From positions 1 to 33,373 of the forward strand of contig LUZO01000048.1 in the NCBI GenBank assembly GCA_001603685.1: a stretch of 33,373 nt of DNA. Reading direction: 5' to 3'. Of this stretch, positions 7,228 to 15,266 are shown in pieces. How positions within the stretch are numbered: the stretch's first letter is position 1; each line of letters opens with the position of its first letter. The translations under genes and the position numbers were made by a program. Under the pieces are notes generated by a model, which was given only the letters and a program-made list of their open reading frames with translations, ran no database searches and was not told the origin of the DNA. The DNA is from Bacteroidales bacterium Bact_23. GTDB lineage: Bacteria > Bacteroidota > Bacteroidia > Bacteroidales > Lentimicrobiaceae.

Positions 7228-8235
7228 ATGAAACTGTCTTTTTCATCTCCCTTTCAGTTGCTAATGATTGTCGCTGTTTCGGCCGTGCTTTTTTCATGCT
7301 CATCCGACGACAAATCAACCAGAGTTCCCTCAACCGGGCGACCGTCAGAAGTGGTTGTGGTTGCGGAAAACAACCTGTGGCGAAGCTCTGCCGGCGATTC
7401 ACTCCGCGAACTGCTTGGCAGGCCGGTTGAGGGACTTCCCCAGCCTGAACCCTATTACAAACCGGTTCAGATAAAACTCGACGAATTCGGCAGGCTGCTC
7501 AAAACGCACCGCAACATCTTCATAATGACCATTGACAGTTCATATAAAAAGCCCATTGCCGAACTTACCCGCGATATCTGGGCGGCCCCTCAGCGTGTGG
7601 TAAAGATTACTTCACCCTCCATCGAAGGAATAAAAGAGGTTTTGGCAGAGAAAAGCGAGGAAATCCTGAATCTGTATAACAATGCAGAAATTGAGCGTCT
7701 GCAGAAACTATACGCTAAAAGCACCAACCTGGATGCCAAAATAAAAGTGAAAGAAGTTTTTCACCTCGACATGAATATCCCTGCCGACTATTTTCTGGCC
7801 GTTGAAAAAGAGAATTTTATGTGGCTGAGGCACGAAACCAGCAAAACAAGCCAGGGAATCCTCATATACTCGTATCCCTACACCGACACACTGGCTTTTA
7901 AACCAGAAAAAATCAAGTTTATCCGCAACCAGTTTACGCGGATGTATGTTCCCGGACCCAGCGACAGCTCCTATATGGTGGTTGCCGATGAGTTTATACC
8001 CCTTTCCTCAAAACGGATTCAGCTGAAAAATCAGTTTGCCATCGAAACAAGAGGGCTGTGGGAAGTAGAAAAAGATTTTATGGGTGGGCCTTTTATCAAT
8101 TATACCTTTGTTGATACAAAAAACAATATGGTAATCGCCCTCGACTGCTATGTTTATGCGCCGAACGATCCGAAGTTCGATCTCCTGAGACAAGTGCAGG
8201 CAGTATTGCTTACCTTTAAGCTTACCGATGAGTAA
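7228..8235 (+). CDS. DUF4837 family lipoprotein
   Basis: This 335-residue protein starts at the ATG at 7228, which directly precedes a lipoprotein signal: hydrophobic residues, then VLFSCSS with the acylated cysteine near residue 23. The early mature region reads GRPSEVVVV, then the spaced motif GDSLRELL, and then LPQPEP, the pattern I recall for DUF4837. This family is common in Bacteroidota and has no known function. A longer frame open from 7129 contains the promoter-like sequence and is unlikely to be translated. It lies between a wall-cleaving enzyme and a strong terminator, so a periplasmic or outer-membrane-attached role is likely. Confidence 0.8.
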   Translation: MKLSFSSPFQLLMIVAVSAVLFSCSSDDKSTRVPSTGRPSEVVVVAENNLWRSSAGDSLRELLGRPVEGLPQPEPYYKPVQIKLDEFGRLLKTHRNIFIMTIDSSYKKPIAELTRDIWAAPQRVVKITSPSIEGIKEVLAEKSEEILNLYNNAEIERLQKLYAKSTNLDAKIKVKEVFHLDMNIPADYFLAVEKENFMWLRHETSKTSQGILIYSYPYTDTLAFKPEKIKFIRNQFTRMYVPGPSDSSYMVVADEFIPLSSKRIQLKNQFAIETRGLWEVEKDFMGGPFINYTFVDTKNNMVIALDCYVYAPNDPKFDLLRQVQAVLLTFKLTDE

Positions 8236-8242
8236 TTTATTG

Positions 8243-8288
8243 AAAAAAGTGTTGCAGAACTCCTGAATTTCTGCAACACTTTTTTTTC
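8243..8288 (+). terminator. Strong Rho-independent terminator
   Basis: AAAAAAGTGTTGCAGAA (8243-8259) pairs perfectly over 17 bases with TTCTGCAACACTTTTTT (8269-8285), and the T-run extends further. It closes the transglycosylase/DUF4837 unit and also has an A-tract that would work on the opposite strand. Confidence 0.92.
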
Positions 8289-8296
8289 TTCGCCGA

Positions 8297-8318
8297 TTAA
8301 CCATTTGGTTAAACCAAA
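8297..8318. promoter_or_regulatory. Overlapping palindromes, likely operator of the TetR regulator
   Basis: TTAACCATTTGGTTAA (8297-8312) is palindromic except for the central pair. It overlaps TTTGGTTAAACCAAA (8304-8318), a perfect 7-1-7 palindrome. Both lie 28-49 bases before the ATG of the TetR gene. TetR-family repressors commonly bind such sites and repress their own gene. Binding itself is inferred. Confidence 0.6.
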
Positions 8319-8345
8319 ATATCAAAAATTGCAAATAAATTACAA

Positions 8346-8957
8346 ATGCCTGATATAGACCATAATACAGAGAGCGCCATCTTTAGCGCAGCGAAAAGAA
8401 TTTTTACAGACAGGGGTTTTGACGGCACAAGAATGCATTTGATAGCCGACGAAGCCGGTATCAACAAAGCACTGCTCCATTATTACTTCAGAAGTAAGGA
8501 AAAACTGTTTGAAGCGGTAATAAAGGATATCACAAAGACCTACATTCCCGCCATTAACAGAATAACAACGACAGCATTGCCGCTGTTCGAAAAAATCCGG
8601 CTGTTTGTAAACATATTCTCCGATATCCTGTCGCGCAATCCCAATCTGGCCGGCTTTGTTCTGAATGAACTCAGGATAAATCCCGGACGGTTTACAAAAA
8701 TTCTGAAAGAAGCCGGCATTGATCTGGCGCCGGTAAAGGAACAACTGGAAAACGAGATGGCCGCCGGAAATATACGGGCAATTAAAACAAATCATCTGCT
8801 TACCAATCTGATTTCGCTAACGGTATTTCCATTCATCGCCAAATCATTTTATCAGGAATTCGCCGGTATGGATGAAAAACTGTTCAGCCAGTTTACCGAA
8901 GAACGAAAAACGCTGATCCCCGAAATAATAATTCAATCAATTAAGGTATTGAAATAA
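8346..8957 (+). CDS. TetR/AcrR family transcriptional regulator
   Basis: This 203-residue protein is typical in length for the family. The N-terminal helix-turn-helix spans about residues 8-54: IFSAAKRIFTDRGFDGTRM, then IADEAGINKALLHYYFRSKEKLF, which matches the AcrR/TetR DNA-binding pattern. The rest is an all-helical ligand-binding and dimerisation domain with no recognisable ligand motif. These proteins are usually repressors released by small molecules, often next to efflux or lipid genes. No such target gene is adjacent, because a 384-base gap and a DUF2147 gene follow. Palindromes upstream suggest autoregulation. Confidence 0.9.
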   Translation: MPDIDHNTESAIFSAAKRIFTDRGFDGTRMHLIADEAGINKALLHYYFRSKEKLFEAVIKDITKTYIPAINRITTTALPLFEKIRLFVNIFSDILSRNPNLAGFVLNELRINPGRFTKILKEAGIDLAPVKEQLENEMAAGNIRAIKTNHLLTNLISLTVFPFIAKSFYQEFAGMDEKLFSQFTEERKTLIPEIIIQSIKVLK

Positions 8958-9341
8958 GGATTCTGCCCTCCGGATTCCATTTTAATAAATACTTATAATG
9001 GTGATATTCATTGTTTTAACAAGATTATTATCATAATATATGAATGGCATAAGTTTTGGATGTAAAGGAATGCCGGCGTCCAACCCGCAGCCAGGATGGG
9101 ATGTGAAGGCAATTTAAAATGCCACATTCTTATCCTTTTGTGCAGTTAACTGACCGGCGCAGCGCATATTTCTACCCTGACACCTTATTATATGCAGGCA
9201 TTCAAGGTAAAAACAGTTATTCAGAAAGCATGCAAACCGAATAACAAAAGGGTTCAGATGAGAGAAAAATAATTTCGGATGAAATCCATGTAAAATAAAT
9301 AACTATCTTTCGCTGTTCAATAACACAAAAAACCAATCATC
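8958..9341. other. 384-base intergenic region without a recognisable gene
   Basis: I see no open frame with coding character, no clear terminator after the TetR gene and no tRNA. The only notable element is TATCTTTC at 9304-9311, one base from the TAnnTTTG -7 consensus and 31 bases before the start of the DUF2147 gene, which may be its promoter. Confidence 0.5.
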
Positions 9342-9824
9342 ATGAAGAGAGCATTCCTAATCGCCGGCCTGATTCTGGCAATTGCCTTTCCCTCAATACT
9401 GAAAGCGCAGTCGAAAGCCGACAGGGTAATCGGATATTATCTTACTACCGACGAAGACACCGGTAAAGAGAACTCACAGGTGAAAATCTACAAAAATGCC
9501 AATGGAAAATATTATGGTGAGATTGTCTGGCTTAAAGATGCGCACGAAGCCGATGGCAGTGATAAAGTTGACAAACACAACCCGGATGCTAAACTCAGGA
9601 ACAAAAAGCTCATCGGGCTCCAGATCCTGAAGGATTTTAACTACGATCCCAAGGAAGATGAGTGGAGTGGCGGAACCATCTACAACCCGAAAACAGGAAA
9701 AACCTATAACAGCTTTATGAAACTCGACGGAAAGAAAATGTCGTTGAGGGGTTATATTGGTAAGGCCTGGATGGGACTGGGTAAAACAGCCATCTGGATG
9801 AAAGAAGAGACCCAGAGAAAATAA
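9342..9824 (+). CDS. Secreted DUF2147 domain protein
   Basis: This 160-residue protein has a signal peptide (residues 1-22, ending LKAQ). The mature part has GYYLTTDEDTGKENSQVKIYK, then YYGEIVWLKD, DEWSGGTIYNPKTGKTYN and MSLRGYIG, which is the layout of DUF2147 (about 110-130 residues, predicted lipocalin-like beta fold). The family's function is not established. It stands alone, with its own possible promoter and a terminator behind it. Confidence is good for the family and low for any role. Confidence 0.85.
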   Translation: MKRAFLIAGLILAIAFPSILKAQSKADRVIGYYLTTDEDTGKENSQVKIYKNANGKYYGEIVWLKDAHEADGSDKVDKHNPDAKLRNKKLIGLQILKDFNYDPKEDEWSGGTIYNPKTGKTYNSFMKLDGKKMSLRGYIGKAWMGLGKTAIWMKEETQRK

Positions 9825-9847
9825 GGCCATTTTCCTAATATTCTTAT

Positions 9848-9898
9848 ACCGGTATTCAGAGTCGGTTTCAGGCTGATCTGTAAATGCCGGTTTTTTTT
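9848..9898 (+). terminator. Rho-independent terminator after the DUF2147 gene
   Basis: ACCGGTATT (9848-9856) pairs with AATGCCGGT (9883-9891), with one G-U pair, and is followed by a run of eight T. The loop is long at 26 bases, but the position and T-run support termination. Confidence 0.6.
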
Positions 9899-10369
9899 AT
9901 TTCAACCGCTAAATAATACGAATTGTATTTCCAAAATAGTTTGGACTATTCTGGAAATTACAATCGTTAATGCCGGGGGTTAAAATTTTAGAAAAAATCT
10001 CGCTCTGATCAATTGTTCTGTTATATTTTTCCAAGCGGTATAAATCCGATGATTTTTCCGAATAACAAACCACTTTTTAAATTTTTTATAGAAGTAGGCC
10101 ATTAATCTCCACAATGTGTGTATATATCTACACAGCATGAAGCCTTAATCCTTGAAACCGTCAGGAATCGGAAAGCGAACCTGCAGAGGACATAAAACCC
10201 AGTAACGGCAGGTGCTACAGCGCATGCAGATCCCAAAAGAAAACTTTTGGCACGCAAATTGCAAAAGGGGCTCCGTCCTATTTTTCAGGGCATGGTAATT
10301 ATTGGCAGATGCCTGTTGCCTGATAAGTTAACATGGTTCATCTGCTTGGTATTCACCAAATTAACACAA
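9899..10369. other. Non-coding region before the MltF-like gene
   Basis: This stretch of about 470 bases carries no convincing gene. It holds the long hairpin at 9918-9967 and a near-palindrome at 10115-10134 (TGTGTGTATATATCTACACA, nine of ten pairs counting one G-T). No TAnnTTTG promoter is evident. A reading frame open from a TTG at 10247 merges into the MltF-like gene, but its upstream part has no signal-peptide character. Confidence 0.5.
9918..9967. repeat. Long imperfect hairpin with a TTGG loop
   Basis: The left arm ATTGTATTTCCAAAATAGT (9922-9940) pairs with the right arm ACTATTCTGGAAATTACAAT (9945-9964), with one A/C mismatch and one bulged T, around a four-base TTGG loop. ACG and CGT extend the stem past a bulged A. 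There is no T-run after it, so it is not a standard terminator. It may be a structured RNA, an operator or a remnant of a small palindromic element. Confidence 0.7.
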
Positions 10370-11779
10370 ATGCTCAACAAGCTTTTAGTAAAAACAAGCG
10401 GTGCATTACTGATCTTTCTAATTCTGCTCATTCCCCAGTCCTGTACATTTTCCGTCAGGAATGGTTCCACTACTCCAGATGACTTTGGAAATACTCTGAA
10501 AGAGATCCAGCAACGTGGCGAACTTGTAGCCATTACCGATAACGACCCGTTTAATTACATCAGCGATTTCGGTGATTTAAAGGGTTATCAGTACGAGATG
10601 CTGAAAAATTTTACAGCAACTCTTGGAGTGGAGCTCAAGATAATTGTAGAGCCAAATCCCCACAAAGCACTGGTTTACCTGAAACAGCGTAAGGCCGACC
10701 TGGTTGCCATGGAGCTTCCCGCAACCAATGAGGATGTAAATGGTCTGGTTTTTTCCGAACCTTTATTCACCTCATCACAGGTACTGGTACAGCGTAAGTC
10801 TGTTCCAGGCAAAGCAGTTATCCGTGACCTCGCAGAGCTGAAAGACAAATCCATTGTTCTACCCACGGGAAAACAGAAACAATTCTATCTTACTGATATT
10901 CAGCATGAAACCTCATACGATGCAAACATAACCGGTGTCGATCATGTAAGCATCCCCGATCTTATTGAGGCAGTTGCACTGAAGGAGGCCGATTATACCA
11001 TTGCTTATGAACATACTGCAAAAGCGATGTCGCAAATTTATCGCAACCTTGATATCCGTACAACTGTTAGCCCGGAGCTCGAAGTTTCGTGGATAGTGCG
11101 CAAAGGTTCGGCCAACCTGCTGAATGCAATCAACACCTGGATTGACGACAACAAAGATGGCCGTGAGTTTGCAGGTGTTTATTCGAAATACTACAAAAAT
11201 CCCCGTCAGGCCAGACTGGCACTTGGGCACTCCACAAAGAATCAGGCCATTTCTGATTACGATGACATAATCCGCGAGTCAAGCCGCATTATCAACTGGG
11301 ATTGGCGTTTGATTGCAGCACTGATTTACAACGAGTCGAAATTTAATTCAGATGCCGTTTCCAACCGCGGAGCCTTCGGACTGATGCAGCTAATGCCGCA
11401 CACCGCAAAACGCTTTGGCGCCGATGTGAACTCCTCCCCTGCCGAACAGATTTCAGCCGGCCTGAAGCTGATCAAACACCTCGACAACGCCTTTGCCAGG
11501 AGTGTTCCAGACCCTAAAGAGAGGAAGAAGTTTATCCTGGCAGCATACAACATCGGCCTCGCCCATATTCTGGATGCCCAGAAACTGGCTGAGAAACATG
11601 GTAAAGATCCGGCTGTATGGTATGATAATGTGGAATACTTCCTTCTTGCCAAATCAGAACCACAATATTACAACGATCCGGTTGTTAAATTTGGCAAGGT
11701 AAAAGGCACCGAAACACAGCGTTTTGTACGCAATGTACTGGAAAAATACGATCATTACAAAACTCTGGCATCGCTTTGA
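10370..11779 (+). CDS. MltF-like lipoprotein: solute-binding domain plus lytic transglycosylase domain
   Basis: This is a 469-residue protein from the ATG at 10370, where a lipoprotein signal begins (hydrophobic stretch, then LIPQSC with Cys at about residue 25). Residues 45-285 form a bacterial extracellular solute-binding (type 3) domain, with ELVAITDNDPFNYI and GYQYEMLKNF. Residues about 310-450 form an SLT domain: IAALIYNESKFN contains the catalytic Glu, followed by GAFGLMQLMPHTA and LAAYNIGLAHI. This domain pair is that of membrane-bound lytic murein transglycosylase F, in which the binding domain senses muropeptides and controls the enzyme. It probably sits in the periplasm anchored to a membrane. 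Confidence 0.92.
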   Translation: MLNKLLVKTSGALLIFLILLIPQSCTFSVRNGSTTPDDFGNTLKEIQQRGELVAITDNDPFNYISDFGDLKGYQYEMLKNFTATLGVELKIIVEPNPHKALVYLKQRKADLVAMELPATNEDVNGLVFSEPLFTSSQVLVQRKSVPGKAVIRDLAELKDKSIVLPTGKQKQFYLTDIQHETSYDANITGVDHVSIPDLIEAVALKEADYTIAYEHTAKAMSQIYRNLDIRTTVSPELEVSWIVRKGSANLLNAINTWIDDNKDGREFAGVYSKYYKNPRQARLALGHSTKNQAISDYDDIIRESSRIINWDWRLIAALIYNESKFNSDAVSNRGAFGLMQLMPHTAKRFGADVNSSPAEQISAGLKLIKHLDNAFARSVPDPKERKKFILAAYNIGLAHILDAQKLAEKHGKDPAVWYDNVEYFLLAKSEPQYYNDPVVKFGKVKGTETQRFVRNVLEKYDHYKTLASL

Positions 11780-11800
11780 TTTCCAACTCCCTATATTTCC

Positions 11801-11829
11801 AATCCCCTGAAAAATCAGGGGATTTTTTT
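11801..11829 (+). terminator. Strong terminator between convergent genes
   Basis: AATCCCCTGA (11801-11810) and TCAGGGGATT (11815-11824) form a perfect 10-base stem with an AAAA loop, followed by a run of T. It ends the MltF-like gene and lies before the tail of the minus-strand epimerase gene. Confidence 0.93.
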
Positions 11830-11899
11830 ATTTCGTTCCTGTGGAAAATAACGATTAGGAAATCTGAATCAGGATTAGTATTCCGGAGATTGGTGGTGT

Positions 11900-12922
11900 T
11901 TACCTTCTTTCCCTGATCTCATCCGCAATAAGCCGGCAGGTATGTTCAATCACCTGATCAATGGGAGTAAATTCGAAATTCAGGGTGTTTTTCAGCTTTT
12001 TGGCTGAGTAAAGGAAGTTGCCTTTTGATGTCCGGGCCGTTTCACGCGTAATCAGCGGTTTAGCTCCGGTAATTTTGCTGCGAAGCCACTCAATCCGCCA
12101 TACCACATCAAGAGCGGCGGAAGGAATGGGATATTTCGGCTCCTTCTTTCCAAATCCGCGGGCAATCATCGTGAAGAGTTCGCGATAGGTATAATCGCCG
12201 GCCGATACCACAAACCGCTCGTTTGTAACGGGACTCTCCATCAGGCCCGTCATGGCACGCACCACATCCTCAACGCCCACAAAACCATTGATTCCGCGGC
12301 CATAGAACAGGGAATTCTTATGAATGGTATGAAACAGCTCCACACTTCCGCCCTTGCCTGCAGTTCCATAGCCCAGAATCAGACTCGGATTTACAATTAC
12401 CGCATTAAGGCCCTCTGCAATGCCGCGCCAAACCTCCCGTTCACCCAGATATTTGCTGAGCGAGTACCTTGAGTTGTACCGGCTGGTAACAAACTGTGAG
12501 TTTTCATCAATCACATTGCTGTTTTCCGTTCTTCCCAGTGATGCAATGGAACTGACATAGCACAACTTATCCACACCGGCTTCCAGTGCCGCATTCACAA
12601 CATTGGCAGTGCCCTCCACATTCACTTTCATCATCTGCCCGCGGTTCGACGGATCGAATGATACGATGGCCGCACAGTGGTACACCTTGCTTACTCCCTG
12701 CATCGCCCTTTCGAGAATGGAAACATCCAGCACATCCCCTTCAACCCACTCCACCTTCTTCAGAACCACAGCGGGATCAGCCCCGCGACTACGGATGATC
12801 CGTTTGAGCAGACCAAAGCCTGCCTCATTACGATACAGCGCCCTTACAGGCTCTTTCCCGCCAATAAGCGAAAGCAACAAATGTGAACCCACCATTCCGG
12901 TGGCGCCGGTAACAAATATCAT
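11900..12922 (-). CDS. Extended SDR: NAD(P)-dependent epimerase/reductase
   Basis: This 340-residue protein has an N-terminal Rossmann motif, TGATGMVGSH (residues 5-14), an acidic GDVLD at 62-66, an active-site Ser in YVSSIASLG (about 124) and the catalytic Tyr153 and Lys157 in YSLSK. NPSLILGYG and the C-terminal substrate domain match the dihydroflavonol reductase-like and UDP-sugar epimerase groups of extended SDRs. The substrate cannot be named. Candidates are a nucleotide sugar or a hydroxysteroid/aldehyde-type compound. The gene is divergent from tyrS. Its start lies four bases after a TAGCTTTG element, so the mRNA is predicted to be nearly or fully leaderless. Confidence 0.88.
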   Translation of the reverse strand: MIFVTGATGMVGSHLLLSLIGGKEPVRALYRNEAGFGLLKRIIRSRGADPAVVLKKVEWVEGDVLDVSILERAMQGVSKVYHCAAIVSFDPSNRGQMMKVNVEGTANVVNAALEAGVDKLCYVSSIASLGRTENSNVIDENSQFVTSRYNSRYSLSKYLGEREVWRGIAEGLNAVIVNPSLILGYGTAGKGGSVELFHTIHKNSLFYGRGINGFVGVEDVVRAMTGLMESPVTNERFVVSAGDYTYRELFTMIARGFGKKEPKYPIPSAALDVVWRIEWLRSKITGAKPLITRETARTSKGNFLYSAKKLKNTLNFEFTPIDQVIEHTCRLIADEIRERR

Positions 12923-12926
12923 GGTG

Positions 12927-12934
12927 CAAAGCTA
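12927..12934 (-). promoter_or_regulatory. -7 element immediately before the epimerase start
   Basis: On the minus strand TAGCTTTG matches TAnnTTTG, and only CACC separates it from the ATG at 12922. Transcription would then start at or beside the start codon. There is no obvious -33 box. Confidence 0.5.
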
Positions 12935-13131
12935 AGAAAATGATTCGGGATTATTTTTCCGGAACGGAAGATAAATATTTAATACATCTATCTGTTTCAC
13001 AATATCTTACACATCTCTATTTACAGCTATGCCGCTATTACCGTCAGGATATAATATTTGCGTTGCCGGTTTTGCGGGAAACAGTATGGCACATACCAGG
13101 GCAAGGCATATGCCTGCCGGTGAATCCTTTC

Positions 13132-13162
13132 TTTGCCAATTCGGCAGATAAGCGTATTTTTG
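13132..13162 (+). promoter_or_regulatory. Consensus Bacteroidota promoter of tyrS
   Basis: TTTG at 13132-13135 and TATTTTTG at 13155-13162 are separated by exactly 19 bases, the textbook -33/-7 arrangement of this phylum. The predicted leader is about 10 bases, because tyrS starts at 13179. Confidence 0.85.
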
Positions 13163-13178
13163 CAAAAATTTTTATCGG

Positions 13179-14468
13179 ATGAACTTCGTTGAAGAACTGC
13201 GCTGGAGAGGCATGATCCACGATATCATGCCCGGAACAGAAGAATTGATGCAAAAAGAGATGATATCGGCTTATGTGGGGATAGATCCTACAGCCGATTC
13301 GCTGCATATTGGCCATTTGGTAGGAGTAATGATGCTGAAGCACCTTCAGCAGAGCGGCCATCGCCCCATTGTTCTGGTTGGCGGCGCCACGGGTATGATA
13401 GGTGACCCCTCCGGAAAATCGGAGGAACGCAACCTGCTGGATGAAGCCACCCTGAGAAAAAATCAGGAAGGCCTGAAAAAACAACTTCGCAAACTGCTTG
13501 ATTTTGATACCAATGCACTCAACCGCGCCGAGATGGTTAACAACTACGACTGGATGAAGGAGTTTTCATTCCTGAGTTTTATCCGGGATGTGGGAAAGCA
13601 CATTACGGTAAATTACATGATGTCGAAGGATTCGGTGAAAAAGCGCCTTACGGGTGAAGCCGGCGAAGGGATGTCGTTTACCGAATTTACCTATCAGTTG
13701 GTTCAGGGGTACGATTTCCTGCACCTTTACCTGAACAACAACTGCAAGCTGCAGATGGGCGGTTCAGACCAGTGGGGCAACATTACCACCGGCACCGAAC
13801 TGATTCGCCGCAAAACCGGCGGCGAAGCCTTTGCCCTTACCTGCCCGCTGATAACCAAATCAGACGGCGGGAAATTCGGCAAAACCGAGTCGGGTAATGT
13901 GTGGCTGGATCCTGAGAAAACATCGCCCTACAAATTCTATCAGTTCTGGCTCAACACCTCCGATGCCGATGCCGAGAAATACATCAAAATCTTCACCCTG
14001 TACAGTAAGGAAGAGGTAGAGGCAATGGTTGCAGAACATCAGCAGGCTCCCCATTTGCGCATTCTTCAGAAAGCGCTTGCCAAAGACATTACCATCCGCA
14101 TTCACTCCGAAGCAGACTACCATTCTGCCGTGGAAGCCTCTGAGATTCTGTTTGGGAAGGGAACGGCTGAAGCGTTGTATCGCCTTGATGAACAGACCCT
14201 TTTTTCGGTATTTGAAGGTGTTCCGCAATTCGAAATCAGCGCTGCAGAGCTTTCAGCAGGAATTGGCATTGTTGATCTGGTTTCAGAAAAGACCGCTATT
14301 TTCCCCTCGAAGGGCGAAGCGCGCCGCATGCTGAAAGATGGAGGCGTATTGGTAAACAAAACGAAAGTAACCGAAGATTTTACAGCCAGCGCCTCAAACC
14401 TGCTCAATAACAGGTATATGCTGGTGCAGAAGGGAAAGAAAAACTATTATCTGCTAATTGTAAAATAG
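13179..14468 (+). CDS. tyrS: Tyrosyl-tRNA synthetase
   Basis: This 429-residue protein is of normal bacterial length. It is a class I synthetase that charges tRNA-Tyr in the cytoplasm. The HIGH signature is at residues 43-46 (SLHIGH), the tyrosine pocket region includes GGSDQWGN near 194-201, and the second signature is KFGKT at 232-236, the bacterial TyrRS form of KMSKS. The C-terminal 70 residues form an S4 RNA-binding domain ([19 protein letters not shown]). The promoter and start are unambiguous. No T-box-like leader is possible, because the predicted leader is so short. Confidence 0.97.
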   Translation: MNFVEELRWRGMIHDIMPGTEELMQKEMISAYVGIDPTADSLHIGHLVGVMMLKHLQQSGHRPIVLVGGATGMIGDPSGKSEERNLLDEATLRKNQEGLKKQLRKLLDFDTNALNRAEMVNNYDWMKEFSFLSFIRDVGKHITVNYMMSKDSVKKRLTGEAGEGMSFTEFTYQLVQGYDFLHLYLNNNCKLQMGGSDQWGNITTGTELIRRKTGGEAFALTCPLITKSDGGKFGKTESGNVWLDPEKTSPYKFYQFWLNTSDADAEKYIKIFTLYSKEEVEAMVAEHQQAPHLRILQKALAKDITIRIHSEADYHSAVEASEILFGKGTAEALYRLDEQTLFSVFEGVPQFEISAAELSAGIGIVDLVSEKTAIFPSKGEARRMLKDGGVLVNKTKVTEDFTASASNLLNNRYMLVQKGKKNYYLLIVK

Positions 14469-14477
14469 CCGGGTACG

Positions 14478-14492
14478 GAGGAACCTGTCCTC
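14478..14492. terminator. Short hairpin between convergent tyrS and purN
   Basis: GAGGA (14478-14482) pairs with TCCTC (14488-14492) around a five-base loop, followed by AAATTTGT. It is the only terminator-like structure in the 41-base gap and it is weak. Confidence 0.3.
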
Positions 14493-14509
14493 AAATTTGT
14501 AAAACCGAT

Positions 14510-15076
14510 CTACTCATCTATCAACCGTTCAATGGCTGCCGGAAAGTGCTCGTATTCGAGGTTGTGAATCCGTTCAGCCAGGGAATCGGGCGTATCGCCG
14601 GGCAGTACCGGGCATTTCGCCTGCATCAGGATCTTCCCGCGGTCGTAAACCTCATCAATCAGATGAATGGTGATGCCCGATTCAGCCTCGCCGGCTTCGA
14701 TAACCGCTTTATGAACCGCCATTCCATACATTCCTTTACCTCCGAACTTCGGCAGCAGGGCCGGATGGATGTTTACAATTTTTCCGGCAAAGGCACGGGT
14801 TAGATTTTCAGGCACCAGCCACAGAAAACCCGCCAGCACAATCAGATCTATCCCCCTGGATCTCAAATCATTCAATACCTCATCGCCTGAATAAAACTTC
14901 TCGCGGTTGAACAGCATCAGCGGGATACCTAGCCTATGCGCCCGCTCAATCACAAAAGCCTTCGGATTGTTGCAGTAAAAGGCTTCCACCCTGGCTTTAT
15001 CGCTGTTCCGGAAATAAAGGGCTATATTTTCGGCATTGCTCCCGCTACCCGATGCAAAAATGGCAATTCGTTTCAT
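14510..15076 (-). CDS. purN: Phosphoribosylglycinamide formyltransferase
   Basis: This is a 188-residue protein from the ATG at 15076. A TTG seven codons upstream lies inside the promoter element. GAR transformylase transfers a formyl group from 10-formyltetrahydrofolate to glycinamide ribonucleotide in the third step of purine synthesis. The N-terminus has IAIFASGSGSN, the phosphate-binding loop. NIHPALLPKFGG carries the catalytic Asn102 and His104, and HLIDEVYDRG carries the conserved His138 and Asp145. A short insertion, GGKGMYG, precedes the helix that follows NIHP. No other pur gene is near. Confidence 0.95.
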   Translation of the reverse strand: MKRIAIFASGSGSNAENIALYFRNSDKARVEAFYCNNPKAFVIERAHRLGIPLMLFNREKFYSGDEVLNDLRSRGIDLIVLAGFLWLVPENLTRAFAGKIVNIHPALLPKFGGKGMYGMAVHKAVIEAGEAESGITIHLIDEVYDRGKILMQAKCPVLPGDTPDSLAERIHNLEYEHFPAAIERLIDE

Positions 15077-15094
15077 GTTCAGAATTTTCAACTG

Positions 15095-15102
15095 CAAAGT
15101 TA
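15095..15102 (-). promoter_or_regulatory. -7 element of purN
   Basis: On the minus strand TAACTTTG matches TAnnTTTG and ends 18 bases before the purN ATG at 15076. No TTTG box is seen at the expected distance. No PurR-like operator or purine riboswitch is recognisable in the short gap. Confidence 0.5.
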
Positions 15103-15192
15103 CGCAGATTTGACGGCTTGCGGTGAATGCAGTAATTTTATCCGGAAAGCATCCCTACAATCTGACTGTTTATTGGCGTTTGGTATGATCCT

Positions 15193-15228
15193 AAAAAAAA
15201 TCAGGACACTGTTTCCGGTATCCTGATT
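15193..15228 (-). terminator. Terminator of the acd-etfBA operon
   Basis: Read on the minus strand, AATCAGGATAC and GTGTCCTGATT form an 11-base stem (one G-U pair; plus-strand positions 15218-15228 and 15199-15209), followed by a T-run (plus-strand A-run 15193-15200). It lies 39 bases after the etfA stop codon. Confidence 0.88.
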
Positions 15229-15266
15229 GCTTTGATTGCTGGTTGGTTAGTATTTTCCGTATCGCT

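Noticed and set aside
10247-10369. N-terminal extension of the MltF-like protein from a TTG at 10247
   Set aside because: The lipoprotein signal begins at the ATG at 10370. Added residues in front of it would bury the signal.
12940-13182. 80-codon plus-strand frame just before tyrS
   Set aside because: It covers the tyrS promoter, lacks a promoter and family signals of its own, and overlaps the tyrS start.
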